A DNA stretch of 64,000 nt from Streptomyces sp. CG1 (GTDB lineage Bacteria; Actinomycetota; Actinomycetes; Streptomycetales; Streptomycetaceae). Under the pieces are notes generated by a model. It saw only the letters and a list, made by a program, of their open reading frames with translations. It had not been told where the DNA came from and searched no databases. Positions 1-8,933 of the stretch are shown piece by piece (position 1 is the stretch's first letter; each line of letters begins with the position of its first letter). A program made the position numbers and the translations under genes. Where the stretch lies: assembly GCF_041080625.1 (NCBI RefSeq), contig NZ_CP163518.1:9913501-9977500 (forward strand). The letters are read 5' to 3'.

Positions 1-1
1 C

Positions 2-2800
2 GGCGACCCGACCGTCTTCCTGGAGAAGGCCGTCGTCGACCCGCGCCACATCGAGGTGCAGATCCTCGCCGACGGTGACGGCAACGTCATCCACCTCTAC
101 GAACGCGACTGCTCGCTCCAGCGCCGCCACCAGAAGGTCATCGAGCTGGCCCCCGCCCCCAACCTCGACCCGGAGGTACGGGAGCGGATCTGCGACGACG
201 CGGTGCGCTTCGCCCGCGAGATCGGCTACCGCAACGCCGGCACCGTGGAGTTCCTCCTCGACCGCCACGGCAACCATGTCTTCATCGAGATGAACCCGCG
301 CATCCAGGTCGAGCACACCGTGACCGAGGAAGTCACGGACGTGGACCTGGTCCAGGCCCAGCTGCGGATCGCCTCCGGAGAGACCCTCGCCGACCTCGGC
401 CTCGCCCAGGACACCATCACCCTGCGCGGCGCCGCCCTCCAGTGCCGTATCACCACCGAGGACCCCGCCAACGGCTTCCGCCCGGACACCGGCAAGATCA
501 GCGCCTACCGCTCCCCGGGCGGCTCCGGCATCCGCCTGGACGGCGGCACCACCCACGCCGGTACGGAGATCAGCGCGCACTTCGACTCGATGCTGGTCAA
601 ACTCACCTGCCGCGGCCGGGACTTCCGGGCCGCCGTCGGCCGTGCCCGGCGTGCCGTGGCCGAGTTCCGCATCCGCGGCGTGGCCACCAACATCCCGTTC
701 CTGCAGGCCGTCCTGGACGACCCCGACTTCCAGGCGGGCCGGGTCACCACCTCCTTCATCGAGCAGCGCCCGCATCTGCTGACCGCCCGCTCCTCCGCCG
801 ACCGCGGCACCAAGCTGCTCACCTACCTCGCCGATGTGACGGTCAACAAGCCGCACGGCGAACGCCCCGACCTGCTCGACCCGGTCACCAAGCTGCCGCC
901 GCTGCCGGCCGGTGAACCTCCCGCCGGTTCCCGCCAGTTGCTGGTCGACCTCGGCCCCGAGGGCTTCGCCCGGCATCTGCGCGAGTCGCCGACCACCGGC
1001 GTCACCGACACCACCTTCCGCGACGCCCACCAGTCCCTGCTCGCCACCCGGGTGCGCACCAAGGACCTCCTCGCCGTCGCCCCGGTCGTCGCCCGCACCC
1101 TGCCGCAGCTGCTGTCCCTGGAGTGCTGGGGCGGCGCCACCTACGACGTGGCGCTGCGCTTTCTCGCCGAGGACCCCTGGGAGCGGCTGGCCGCCCTGCG
1201 CGAAGCCGTGCCCAACATCTGTCTGCAGATGCTGCTGCGCGGCCGCAACACCGTCGGCTACACGCCGTACCCGACCGAGGTGACCGACGCCTTCGTCCAG
1301 GAGGCCGCGGCCACCGGCATCGACATCTTCCGCATCTTCGACGCCCTCAACGACGTCGGCCAGATGCGCCCCGCCATCGAGGCCGTACGCGAGACCGGCA
1401 CCGCGATCGCCGAGGTCGCCCTCTGCTACACCGCCGACCTCAACGACCCGAACGAGCGGCTGTACACCCTCGACTACTACCTCCGCCTCGCCGAGCAGAT
1501 CGTCGAGGCCGGCGCCCATGTCCTGGCCGTCAAGGACATGGCCGGTCTGCTGCGCGCCCCGGCCGCCGCCAAGCTCGTCTCCGCGCTGCGCCGCGAGTTC
1601 GACCTGCCCGTGCACCTGCACACGCACGACACGGCCGGCGGTCAGCTCGCCACCTACCTCGCCGCGATCCAGGCGGGCGCCGACGCGGTGGACGGCGCGG
1701 TGGCCTCCATGGCCGGTACGACCTCGCAGCCGTCGCTGTCGGCGCTCGTCGCCGCCACCGACCACTCCGACCGCCCCACCGGCCTCGATCTGCAGGCGGT
1801 CGGTGACCTGGAGCCGTACTGGGAGGGCGTCCGCAGGATCTACGCCCCGTTCGAGGCGGGCCTCGCCTCGCCGACCGGCCGCGTCTACCACCACGAGATC
1901 CCCGGCGGCCAGCTGTCCAACCTGCGCACCCAGGCCGTCGCGCTCGGCCTCGGCGACCGCTTCGAGGACATCGAGGCCATGTACGCGGCCGCCGACCGCA
2001 TCCTCGGCCGCCTGGTCAAGGTCACCCCGTCCTCCAAGGTGGTCGGCGACCTGGCCCTGCACCTGGTCGGCGCCGGTGTCTCCCCGGAGAACTTCGAGGA
2101 GACACCCGACAGGTTCGACATCCCGGACTCGGTCATCGGCTTCCTGCGCGGCGAGCTGGGCACCCCGCCCGGCGGCTGGCCCGAGCCGTTCCGCACCAAG
2201 GCGCTCCAGGGCCGGGCCGCACCCAAGCCCGCGCCTGAACTCTCCGCCGAGGACCGCGAGGGCCTGGCCAAGGACCGCCGGGCCACCCTCAACCGGCTGC
2301 TGTTCCCCGCCCCGACACGGGAGTTCGACACCCACCGGCAGTCCTTCGGCGACACCAGCGTCCTGGACAGCAAGGCCTTCTTCTACGGCCTGCGCCCGGC
2401 CAAGGAGTACGCCGTCGACCTGGAGCCCGGCGTCCGGCTGCTGATCGAACTGCAGGCGATCGGCGAGGCCGACGAACGCGGTCTGCGTACCGTGATGTCC
2501 ACGCTCAACGGCCAACTGCGCCCCATCCAGGTCCGTGACCGCGCCGCGGCCTCGGACGTACCGGTGACGGAGAAGGCCGACCGCGCCAACTCCGGCCATG
2601 TGGCGGCCCCGTTCGCCGGCGTGGTGACCCTGGCCGTGACCGAGGGCGACGAGGTGGCGGCCGGTGCCACCGTCGCCACCATCGAGGCGATGAAGATGGA
2701 GGCCACCATCACCGCCCCCAAGGCAGGCCGAATCTCCCGCCTGGCCATCAACCGAATCCAACAGGTGGAGGGCGGCGACCTACTGGTCGAACTGGCCTGA
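2..2800 (+). CDS. pyc: Pyruvate carboxylase (5'-truncated by the window edge)
   Basis: Biotin-dependent carboxylation of pyruvate to oxaloacetate (anaplerosis, cytosol). The reading frame is already open at base 2, so the N-terminal part of the biotin carboxylase domain lies upstream of the window. About 930 residues are present. In order: the end of the ATP-grasp biotin carboxylase domain (IEMNPRIQVEH), the carboxyltransferase barrel opening with FRDAHQSLLATRVRTKD, the conserved C-terminal carboxylase region, and a biotinyl domain with the EAMKMEA motif. The biotin-accepting lysine codon is at 2693-2695, about 35 residues before the stop. This single-chain order (BC, CT, BCCP) distinguishes pyruvate carboxylase from multi-subunit acyl-CoA carboxylases. 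No frameshift seen. The stop is followed within 10 bp by an intergenic repeat. Confidence 0.97.
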   Translation, partial: GDPTVFLEKAVVDPRHIEVQILADGDGNVIHLYERDCSLQRRHQKVIELAPAPNLDPEVRERICDDAVRFAREIGYRNAGTVEFLLDRHGNHVFIEMNPRIQVEHTVTEEVTDVDLVQAQLRIASGETLADLGLAQDTITLRGAALQCRITTEDPANGFRPDTGKISAYRSPGGSGIRLDGGTTHAGTEISAHFDSMLVKLTCRGRDFRAAVGRARRAVAEFRIRGVATNIPFLQAVLDDPDFQAGRVTTSFIEQRPHLLTARSSADRGTKLLTYLADVTVNKPHGERPDLLDPVTKLPPLPAGEPPAGSRQLLVDLGPEGFARHLRESPTTGVTDTTFRDAHQSLLATRVRTKDLLAVAPVVARTLPQLLSLECWGGATYDVALRFLAEDPWERLAALREAVPNICLQMLLRGRNTVGYTPYPTEVTDAFVQEAAATGIDIFRIFDALNDVGQMRPAIEAVRETGTAIAEVALCYTADLNDPNERLYTLDYYLRLAEQIVEAGAHVLAVKDMAGLLRAPAAAKLVSALRREFDLPVHLHTHDTAGGQLATYLAAIQAGADAVDGAVASMAGTTSQPSLSALVAATDHSDRPTGLDLQAVGDLEPYWEGVRRIYAPFEAGLASPTGRVYHHEIPGGQLSNLRTQAVALGLGDRFEDIEAMYAAADRILGRLVKVTPSSKVVGDLALHLVGAGVSPENFEETPDRFDIPDSVIGFLRGELGTPPGGWPEPFRTKALQGRAAPKPAPELSAEDREGLAKDRRATLNRLLFPAPTREFDTHRQSFGDTSVLDSKAFFYGLRPAKEYAVDLEPGVRLLIELQAIGEADERGLRTVMSTLNGQLRPIQVRDRAAASDVPVTEKADRANSGHVAAPFAGVVTLAVTEGDEVAAGATVATIEAMKMEATITAPKAGRISRLAINRIQQVEGGDLLVELA

Positions 2801-2807
2801 CGCCCAA

Positions 2808-2850
2808 CAGGGGCGCGGGGAACTGCGCGACCAGCCACGACGCGCCGCAG
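2808..2850. repeat. Intergenic repeat, copy 1
   Basis: Begins eight bases after the pyc stop codon. Its 30-base core (about 2809-2838) starts AGGGGCGCGGGG, continues AACTGCGCGACCAGCCAC and recurs without mismatch at 37950-37979, with a looser shared tail ending in CGCAG. Both copies lie just 3' of coding genes. I remember near-identical sequence in intergenic regions of many Streptomyces chromosomes, but that is recollection and was not searched. Confidence 0.75.
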
Positions 2851-3249
2851 ACGGCTGACGGCAGATCACGGCAGACGCCGACCCGCACGGCCCTCCAAGC
2901 GGAGCGTCAACGCGGCGGCGAGCAGATTCGGATCCCGTTGCCTGCAGTACGCCGCCCCCGGCACGTCGTGGATCTTCACGCCGTTGACGCCGAAGCCGGG
3001 GGCGGGCGCGTGATGAGGGCGCTGTGGACCAGGGGAGTGGCCGGGTGGTGCCGTCCGGGGCGACATGGGCGACCTACCGCGCGAAGGCGAAGGTCAGGTC
3101 GGCGGCCAGATCGAAGTGGGCGACGATGCACACGCCGGTGACCAGGGGCTCGTCGCCGACACCCGGAGCCGCCGCGGACGAGGTCACACCAACATGACGG
3201 GGCGGTGATCGCCGGTCGCACGAGACACGCCGGAGACGGAGCCTGGGCG
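2851..3249. other. Intergenic region without a recognisable gene
   Basis: About 400 bases between pyc and the convergent secreted-protein gene. Short open frames exist on both strands, but none has a convincing start, ribosome binding site or recognisable product. On the minus strand, 3186 to 3074 reads into a peptide ending VAHFDLAADLTFAFAR; it looks protein-like and could be the decayed 3' end of an old gene, but I cannot place it in a family. Confidence 0.4.
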
Positions 3250-3741
<492 letters not shown>

Positions 3742-3831
3742 GGTCGCTCCCACCCGTTGTGCTGTGTCCGACCTCACACGACGCTACGACCCTGCGGCCG
3801 ATTCCACCAGTCGCGCAGGTCGGGCCGCGTG

Positions 3832-4608
3832 TCAGCCGTGTGTGACGGTCAGGCCGTAGAACGCGACACGAGCGCCGTTGGTGGTGCTGTCCGAGGAGGA
3901 CTGGTTGTAGGAACCGGCCTTGAAGTACTGCTTGTACTGGTTGAAGGACGAAGGGATGGAGTAGTGGGTGGTGGTGCCGTTGACCGTCAGGTCGATGGTG
4001 TTCCCGCCCGAGACGGCGAGGGTGTAGCTCCAGGTTCTGCCGATCGCCACATGTCCCACGGTGTGCGGAGTCTGCCCGCCGGACGGCGAGTTCTCCGTGC
4101 CGAGGACGATGTCGCCGTTCGCGTGGTAGTACAGCTCCAGCAGTGGCTTGGTGGAGGAGCCGCCGCTGCCGAGGTGGATCTGCCCGACGCACACGTTCTT
4201 CGTCACGGACACCACGCGCAGGGTCGCGGTCATCTTGTGCGAACCGGACAGCGCCCAGTCGGCGGGGCTGCCGTCGCGGTTCATCTCGCGCAGCTCGGAG
4301 CGGGCGTAGTTGGAGTTCGGCGTGGTGACGCCCTTCTCGGGCGCCCAGAAGGTCATCGCCGCGTCGTGGGTGTCGGTGTAGAAGTACGCGTCCTGGTAGC
4401 CGTTCGCGCCCTGGAGCCGGGACGACGGGATGATGGTCGGGCTGCCGGGGGAGCCTACGGGCTCCTGGAGCTCCCAGACCGACAGGTCGAAGTTGCCGCC
4501 GGGTGCGACATGCGGGTCGGCGGCGATGGCACTGGGGCTGCCGAGCAGGCAGAGGGCGAGGGCGAGGCCCGCGGTGGTCGGCACCGCGAGGAGCCGGGAT
4601 CGGGTCAT
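3832..4608 (-). CDS. Secreted alginate lyase, polysaccharide lyase family 7
   Basis: 258 residues; depolymerises alginate outside the cell by beta-elimination. Signal peptide at about residues 1-29 (MTRSRLL through SPSAIA). All three hallmark PL7 motifs are present: RSELREM at 103-109, QIH at 143-145 and YFKAGSYNQ at 228-236. In this family QIH, rather than QVH, is usually linked to preference for guluronate-containing substrate. The protein is a single catalytic domain of normal length without a binding module. The ATG at 4608 is preceded by AAGGGA, so the longer open frame upstream is probably leader. A strong nested palindrome lies 34-72 bp upstream and is the obvious regulatory site. Confidence 0.93.
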   Translation of the reverse strand: MTRSRLLAVPTTAGLALALCLLGSPSAIAADPHVAPGGNFDLSVWELQEPVGSPGSPTIIPSSRLQGANGYQDAYFYTDTHDAAMTFWAPEKGVTTPNSNYARSELREMNRDGSPADWALSGSHKMTATLRVVSVTKNVCVGQIHLGSGGSSTKPLLELYYHANGDIVLGTENSPSGGQTPHTVGHVAIGRTWSYTLAVSGGNTIDLTVNGTTTHYSIPSSFNQYKQYFKAGSYNQSSSDSTTNGARVAFYGLTVTHG

Positions 4609-4641
4609 GGGGGTCCCTTCGTCGGACCGGATGTCGAACCG

Positions 4642-4680
4642 AAGGATGCGTTCAGTATGCTGAACGCTGAACGCATCCTT
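4642..4680. promoter_or_regulatory. Nested palindrome, probable operator for the alginate lyase gene
   Basis: Two dyads share one strand. AAGGATGCGTTCAG (4642-4655) pairs perfectly with CTGAACGCATCCTT (4667-4680). Inside them, GCGTTCAG (4648-4655) pairs with CTGAACGC (4660-4667) around TATG. The inner 20-bp element looks like a dimer-binding operator and lies in the 5' region of the PL7 gene. The regulator is not in the window; TTCAG-n4-CTGAA half-sites would suit an IclR- or GntR-type factor, which is inference only. Confidence 0.6.
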
Positions 4681-4732
4681 GGCCACCGGTGACCCGAGAA
4701 GCTAGAGGTCTGAACCAGACACGTCAAGAGGT

Positions 4733-5941
4733 TCAGCAGGTGCCCTCGTCCTGCCACGGCCCCCATTGCGAGGCGCCGGGCACCTCGTTCTGGGTCCACC
4801 ACTTGGCCTTCCAGTTGTGCTTGCCGTACGAGACCTCGTCGCCGGCCGTGTACACCGCCGAAGCGCTCCAGGCGGTCTTGCAGGAGGTGGGAGTGGGTGT
4901 CGGCGTGGGGGTCGGGGTGGTGCTCGGCGGGGTGGCTCCCGCGAACTTCACCGAGTACTTGGCGAAGTCCCAGTCGCTCTGCGCCACGCTGGAGCAAGTC
5001 CCGGACGTACGACCGCCGTTGTCCGGCGGGCTGCACTGCCGGTCGCGGTTCAGGGACCAGAACGTGAAGCGGTCCATGTTGTGGCTCGTCGCGTAGTCCA
5101 GCACGGTCTGGAAGTCGGCCTGGGTGAAGATCTCGCCCGTGTCGCTGCGGCCGTTCATGCCCGAGAAGCCCTCGTGCGCGTAGGCGGTGGCCTGGTCCCA
5201 GCCGAAGGTGGACTGCAGGATCGAGTTGAAGTTGGTCAGCGCGCTGGTCTGGCTCGCCGCTCCGTTGAACCCGCCGTCGAACGGCATGATGGAGAAGTTG
5301 TTCGGCGTGAAGCCCTGGGACTTGGCCTCCAGCAGCATCTGCTTGCCGAACCAGCCGGTGCCGTCCGCGGTGCCGGCCGTCGTCACCGAGACGTACAGCC
5401 CCGGGTTGTTCTGCTGGAGGATCTTGGCCGCGCCGATCTCGTTGTGGATCGCGGCCGTGTTCTCGTACTCGGGCTCCTCCAGGTCGAAGTCGATCGCGTG
5501 CAGGCCGTACTTGGTGATGACCTGCTGGTACGCCGCCGCTGTGGACGCGGGGTCGGCGCAGGCCTGGCCGAGCTTCGTGCCGCCGTAGCCGCCGATGGAC
5601 ACGGACACGTCTCCGCCCTTGGCGCGGATCGTGTTGATCATCGACTGTACGGCCGTGTCCGAGGACACGGGCGCGGTGCCGCCCCAAGTGGGCGAGCAGC
5701 CGCCGCCGTTGGGGGCGAGGACGAAGGCCAGCTGGAAGGCCTTGAGGCCGGTGGCGTCCATGATGGCGCCCGGGTCCGGCGGGTCGTTGTCCAGTGGCAT
5801 CAGATAGGGGGCGGCGGCGTACCACCGGTTGTCGAGCGCGGTGGTCGCGCCCGAGGCGTTGCTCGCGACGAGCGCGGTGGTGCCCGCGGCGGCCAGCGTC
5901 ACGGCCGCCGCCGCGCCCAGACATGCCCGAAGACGTCTCAC
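4733..5941 (-). CDS. Secreted chitinase: GH18 catalytic domain plus C-terminal CBM5/12-type module
   Basis: 402 residues; hydrolyses chitin outside the cell. Signal peptide about 1-31, then a GH18 barrel with the SxGG strand (SVSIGGYGG, near 114-121) and the catalytic strand AIDFDLEE, where Asp151, Asp153 and Glu155 match the DxDxE core. The first acidic position of the usual DxxDxDxE motif is histidine (LHAIDFDLE). A PT-repeat linker leads to a C-terminal module of about 50 residues (CKTAWSAS...YTAGDEVSYGKHNWKAKWWTQNE) typical of chitin-binding CBM5/12. The GTG at 5941 is preceded by GGAGG at a good distance. Two DasR-like boxes upstream indicate control by GlcNAc status. Confidence 0.93.
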   Translation of the reverse strand: MRRLRACLGAAAAVTLAAAGTTALVASNASGATTALDNRWYAAAPYLMPLDNDPPDPGAIMDATGLKAFQLAFVLAPNGGGCSPTWGGTAPVSSDTAVQSMINTIRAKGGDVSVSIGGYGGTKLGQACADPASTAAAYQQVITKYGLHAIDFDLEEPEYENTAAIHNEIGAAKILQQNNPGLYVSVTTAGTADGTGWFGKQMLLEAKSQGFTPNNFSIMPFDGGFNGAASQTSALTNFNSILQSTFGWDQATAYAHEGFSGMNGRSDTGEIFTQADFQTVLDYATSHNMDRFTFWSLNRDRQCSPPDNGGRTSGTCSSVAQSDWDFAKYSVKFAGATPPSTTPTPTPTPTPTSCKTAWSASAVYTAGDEVSYGKHNWKAKWWTQNEVPGASQWGPWQDEGTC

Positions 5942-5953
5942 TGCGTGCCTCCA

Positions 5954-6000
5954 GAGGGTGGGGGTGGGGAGGTCCCCCAGGGCAGGGGAGCCCCACCCTC
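5954..6000 (-). promoter_or_regulatory. Stem-loop in the chitinase 5' leader
   Basis: GAGGGTGGGG (5954-5963) is perfectly complementary to CCCCACCCTC (5991-6000), with a G/C-rich 27-base loop that can fold further. It lies between the DasR-like boxes and the ribosome binding site, so it would be transcribed in the leader RNA. It could affect mRNA stability or translation, or simply be a mobile G-rich palindrome; no aptamer family is recognised. Confidence 0.4.
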
Positions 6001-6029
6001 CGGGAGGTGTTGCGGCCACGTCAATAAGT

Positions 6030-6063
6030 TGGACTAGACCAGCGCGCTCTTTGGACTAGACCA
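6030..6063. promoter_or_regulatory. Tandem DasR-like operators (dre) of the chitinase gene
   Basis: TGGACTAGACCA occurs at 6030-6041 and again at 6052-6063, exactly 22 bp apart, about two helical turns. Each differs at one position from the palindromic dre core TGGTCTAGACCA bound by DasR, the GntR-family repressor of Streptomyces GlcNAc and chitin genes that is released by glucosamine-6-phosphate. Paired repeats of this kind are known in front of Streptomyces chitinase genes. They lie about 90-120 bp upstream of the chitinase GTG and just beyond the stop of the upstream GH31 gene. Confidence 0.8.
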
Positions 6064-6073
6064 TGCGATTCCT

Positions 6074-8722
6074 TTACCTCTCGTCGACCAGGCGCACGGT
6101 GAAGCCCCGCTCCAGTGACAGACCCGGTGTGGTGACGGTCGTGACATGCGTGCCGGCGTCGTACGACCAGGCGGAGGCGGGCAGTTGGCGGCCGTCGAGG
6201 AGGACCCGTCGGGGCGCCGAGTCGGCGTGCACGGTGAACCGGTAGCCGCGGGTGTCCACCTTGCCGGCATAGTCACCCTTGCTCGCGCCCACCGAGACGG
6301 TCGTCCCGTGACCGTCGGCGTGTACGGACACCTGCTGGCGGGCGGCCGCGCCCTCGGCGAAGTCGCGAGTGACCCCGTCGTCCTCGTACAGGGTGTAGCG
6401 GCTCGTGCCGTGCGCCGCCGGATACAGGTCCCAGTCCAGCTCGTGCCGGTCACGGGTCTGCCAACTCGTCGTTCCCTTCGGCCACATCGGGACGATCGCG
6501 CCTTCGCGCACGAACAGCGGGAGCGTGTCGAGCGGGGCGTGATAGCCGTTGACCGTGGTCGGGCCCTGGTAGGTGCGGCCGGTCCAGTAGTCGGTCCAGG
6601 TGCCCTTCGGCAGATAGATGCCGTCCCGGGTGTCCGAGTCCTGGTAGACCGGGGCGACGAGGAAGTCGGGCCCGGACAGGAACTCGTACTTCGCCTGGTC
6701 CGACAGGGTGCCAGGGTCGTCCGGGTACTCCAGCCACAGCGGACGCACCGCGCCCACCCCGGTCTTCGCAGCCTCGGCGGACAGCGTGTACATGTACGGC
6801 AGCAACTGCTCCTTCAGCTGCAGGTACTTGCGGTTGACCGAGGTGTACGGCTCCCCGTCCAGCCAGGGCTGCTGGTCGGCGGGCTTCTTGGTGGTGAAGT
6901 CGGTCGCCCAGCCGTCCATGGTCATGATGGCCGGCAGGAACGCCTTCCACTGCAGGTCGCGGGCGTACATCTTCGCGTCGTGACGGAAGATGCTGCCCAC
7001 GTCACCGGTGTTGTAGGCGATACCGGACATGGTCGCCCCGGCGTACGTCGGGATCTGCCAGCGGATGTAGTCCCAGGACAGCTTCTGGTCGCCGCTCCAC
7101 AGCACGCCGCAGCGCTGGGCGCCCGCCCAGGACACCGGCAGCCAGACGAAACCGCGCGCGTCGCTGTTGTCCTCGATCCCCTTCTTCGCCGCGTCGCACG
7201 CGTCGAGCGCGAACTTGTAGCCGTTGCCGACCCAGGCCACATCCAGCTTGGCCACCCGCTGACCCGCCTTGACCTGGTCGGCGAGCTTGCCGATGCCGTC
7301 CTGGGTCCACAGGCCGAGCTGGGCGTGGTGGTCCTGCAGGCCCTTGGCCGTCTGCTCCAGGTTCTCGTACCCGCAGCCGTAGCCGTCGTTGACCAGCATC
7401 CAGCCGAGCGGCATCTGGTGCTCGGTGTACCCGTCGGCGATCTTCAGCGCGTCCAGGGTGTGCCGCTCACCCCGGTTGGCGTTGTGCAGATAGCAGTCCG
7501 AGTCGCCGGGTTCCAGGCCGTACACCGGTGGCATGAACGGCTTGCCCACCAACTGCGTGTACTTGCCGATCACTTGCTTGGCGTCACCGAGGAAGTAGTA
7601 GGCGTCCAGGCGCCGTTCCTGCTGACCGGTGGTGACCGGCGAGCCGAAGGTGTACACGCCCGGAGCGAAGGTGTTGCGGAAGACGCCGTAGCCCGAGCTG
7701 GAGAGGTAGAAGGGCTGGGAGTTGTTGTAGCCGCCCTCGTCCCAGTCGAAGCTGTTGGACACGTACATGGTCTGCCCGCGGTGCGACAAACTGCCGTTCT
7801 GCTCGCCGCCGCCGAAGAACTGCTCGTCCGCGCCCCTCGTCAGGCTCTGCCGCATCCCGCCGGTCGACCAGCGCAGCGGCTTGTCCTCCTGCCAGATCCG
7901 GGTGCGGTTGTCGGGTCTGTACAGCCCGAAGCGCAGCGGCTTCTTGTACACGCGCAGCACGGCCTGCGGGGAGCGGACGCCGTAGTAGTCGCCCGCGTCG
8001 AAGGACGAGGTGTGCCGTTCTTTGCCGGGCTGGGTGCGCACGATCGCGGTGCCCGCCGGATCGCTCGGCGAGCCGGACGGATCGGCCTGCAGCCGCAGTT
8101 GGCCTCCGGTCAGGAAGTCGGCCCGCGCGGTGAGCTGCCCGGCCTTGACGGTGTAGCTGCCGTCGCCTCCGGAGAACGACGTGAGGTCACCGGCGTCCGT
8201 GGTGGCGGGCAGATACGCCGTACCCGTGAAGGAGTTGTCGTGCACGTCGTACGGCACGACCAGCACGTGGTACGTCCCCGACGCCCGCGGGATCACCGTG
8301 GCCTCCGGGTCGGCGGTGCCCGCGCTGGACGCCACCTGCTTGCCGTGGTCGTCGTACACATAGAGGTCGAAGTCGTCGGAGGGCTTCTCCCACTTGATCG
8401 ACAGCGGGACACCGCCCTCGGGGTTGTCGTCCCAGTAGCCGTCCGGCACCGAGACCGTCAGGTCGAAGCGGTCGCAGACCTTGTTGTCGGGGTCGGCGGC
8501 GGCGTCGGGACAGCTCGCGGTGCCCCCGCCGGTGCCTTTGGCGTAGACCGGGCTCTGCCAGCTGACGTTGCCGTGAGCGGGGTCGAGCACGGCGCCGGAG
8601 GCGGTGGCGGCGTGGGCGGGTGCCGGGGCGGTGAGCACGGTGGCCGCCAGGGCGGTCGCCAGCCCCAGCGGTACCCAGGCCGGCCATGGCACACGGTGAC
8701 GCAGTCTTCGCGGTCTTTGCAC
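6074..8722 (-). CDS. Secreted glycoside hydrolase family 31 enzyme
   Basis: 882 residues from the GTG at 8722 (GGGGAG upstream). Signal peptide about 1-38 ending APAHAA, then an N-terminal domain of about 170 residues with PPC-like features, a GH31 beta-sandwich, the catalytic barrel and C-terminal beta domains. Candidate nucleophile is Asp494 in KLDVAWVG; candidate acid/base is Asp545 in LWSGDQ, the W-S/T-G-D signature of GH31. The nucleophile strand is unlike the WxDMNE of ordinary alpha-glucosidases and resembles what I remember from atypical GH31 members (alpha-N-acetylgalactosaminidases and isomaltosyl-type transferases), so the substrate is open. Its stop is only 11 bp from the dre boxes of the next gene, which is transcribed separately. 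Confidence 0.85.
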   Translation of the reverse strand: MQRPRRLRHRVPWPAWVPLGLATALAATVLTAPAPAHAATASGAVLDPAHGNVSWQSPVYAKGTGGGTASCPDAAADPDNKVCDRFDLTVSVPDGYWDDNPEGGVPLSIKWEKPSDDFDLYVYDDHGKQVASSAGTADPEATVIPRASGTYHVLVVPYDVHDNSFTGTAYLPATTDAGDLTSFSGGDGSYTVKAGQLTARADFLTGGQLRLQADPSGSPSDPAGTAIVRTQPGKERHTSSFDAGDYYGVRSPQAVLRVYKKPLRFGLYRPDNRTRIWQEDKPLRWSTGGMRQSLTRGADEQFFGGGEQNGSLSHRGQTMYVSNSFDWDEGGYNNSQPFYLSSSGYGVFRNTFAPGVYTFGSPVTTGQQERRLDAYYFLGDAKQVIGKYTQLVGKPFMPPVYGLEPGDSDCYLHNANRGERHTLDALKIADGYTEHQMPLGWMLVNDGYGCGYENLEQTAKGLQDHHAQLGLWTQDGIGKLADQVKAGQRVAKLDVAWVGNGYKFALDACDAAKKGIEDNSDARGFVWLPVSWAGAQRCGVLWSGDQKLSWDYIRWQIPTYAGATMSGIAYNTGDVGSIFRHDAKMYARDLQWKAFLPAIMTMDGWATDFTTKKPADQQPWLDGEPYTSVNRKYLQLKEQLLPYMYTLSAEAAKTGVGAVRPLWLEYPDDPGTLSDQAKYEFLSGPDFLVAPVYQDSDTRDGIYLPKGTWTDYWTGRTYQGPTTVNGYHAPLDTLPLFVREGAIVPMWPKGTTSWQTRDRHELDWDLYPAAHGTSRYTLYEDDGVTRDFAEGAAARQQVSVHADGHGTTVSVGASKGDYAGKVDTRGYRFTVHADSAPRRVLLDGRQLPASAWSYDAGTHVTTVTTPGLSLERGFTVRLVDER

Positions 8723-8772
8723 GGCGGAGCAGCTCCCCTCGCAGTACTGCGGACTGACCGTTCTTGCGGGCT

Positions 8773-8812
8773 GTTGCTCGTAAGAGCTTGAAAGGAGCTT
8801 CAATCGAGCAAC
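8773..8812. promoter_or_regulatory. Dyad-rich region upstream of the GH31 gene, candidate operator
   Basis: GTTGCTCG (8773-8780) is a perfect inverted match to CGAGCAAC (8805-8812). Between them, TTGAAAGGAGCTTCAA (8788-8803) is an imperfect palindrome of the type bound by LacI-family sugar regulators. It lies 50-90 bp upstream of the chosen GTG. No regulator gene is adjacent. An alternative upstream ATG near 8848 would place this sequence inside the coding region, but no ribosome binding site supports it. Confidence 0.45.
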
Positions 8813-8885
8813 TTCACGCACGAAGACTCGGGGTTGACGCAGGTTCATGTCAAGAGCGCGGGCCGGGGTCGGGGCGGGCATGAAG

Positions 8886-8919
8886 AAGGCCGGTCCCCAT
8901 GAGTGCGGGGACCGGCCTT
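8886..8919 (-). terminator. Intrinsic-type terminator hairpin after the thioesterase gene
   Basis: AAGGCCGGTCCCC (8886-8898) pairs perfectly with GGGGACCGGCCTT (8907-8919) around an 8-base loop. It begins 15 bp beyond the thioesterase stop. No long U tract, as is usual in Streptomyces. Confidence 0.8.
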
Positions 8920-8933
8920 CGGGTGAGGGCCGT

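Noticed and set aside
4868..4925. GT/GGGTGT-rich repeat as a CRISPR-like or mobile repeat
   Set aside because: It is the Pro-Thr linker between catalytic and chitin-binding modules of the chitinase.
6146..8791. Long plus-strand open frame (881 codons) antisense to the GH31 gene
   Set aside because: Composition is Arg/Val/Gly-rich shadow coding produced by high GC at third positions of the real minus-strand gene; no domain is recognisable.
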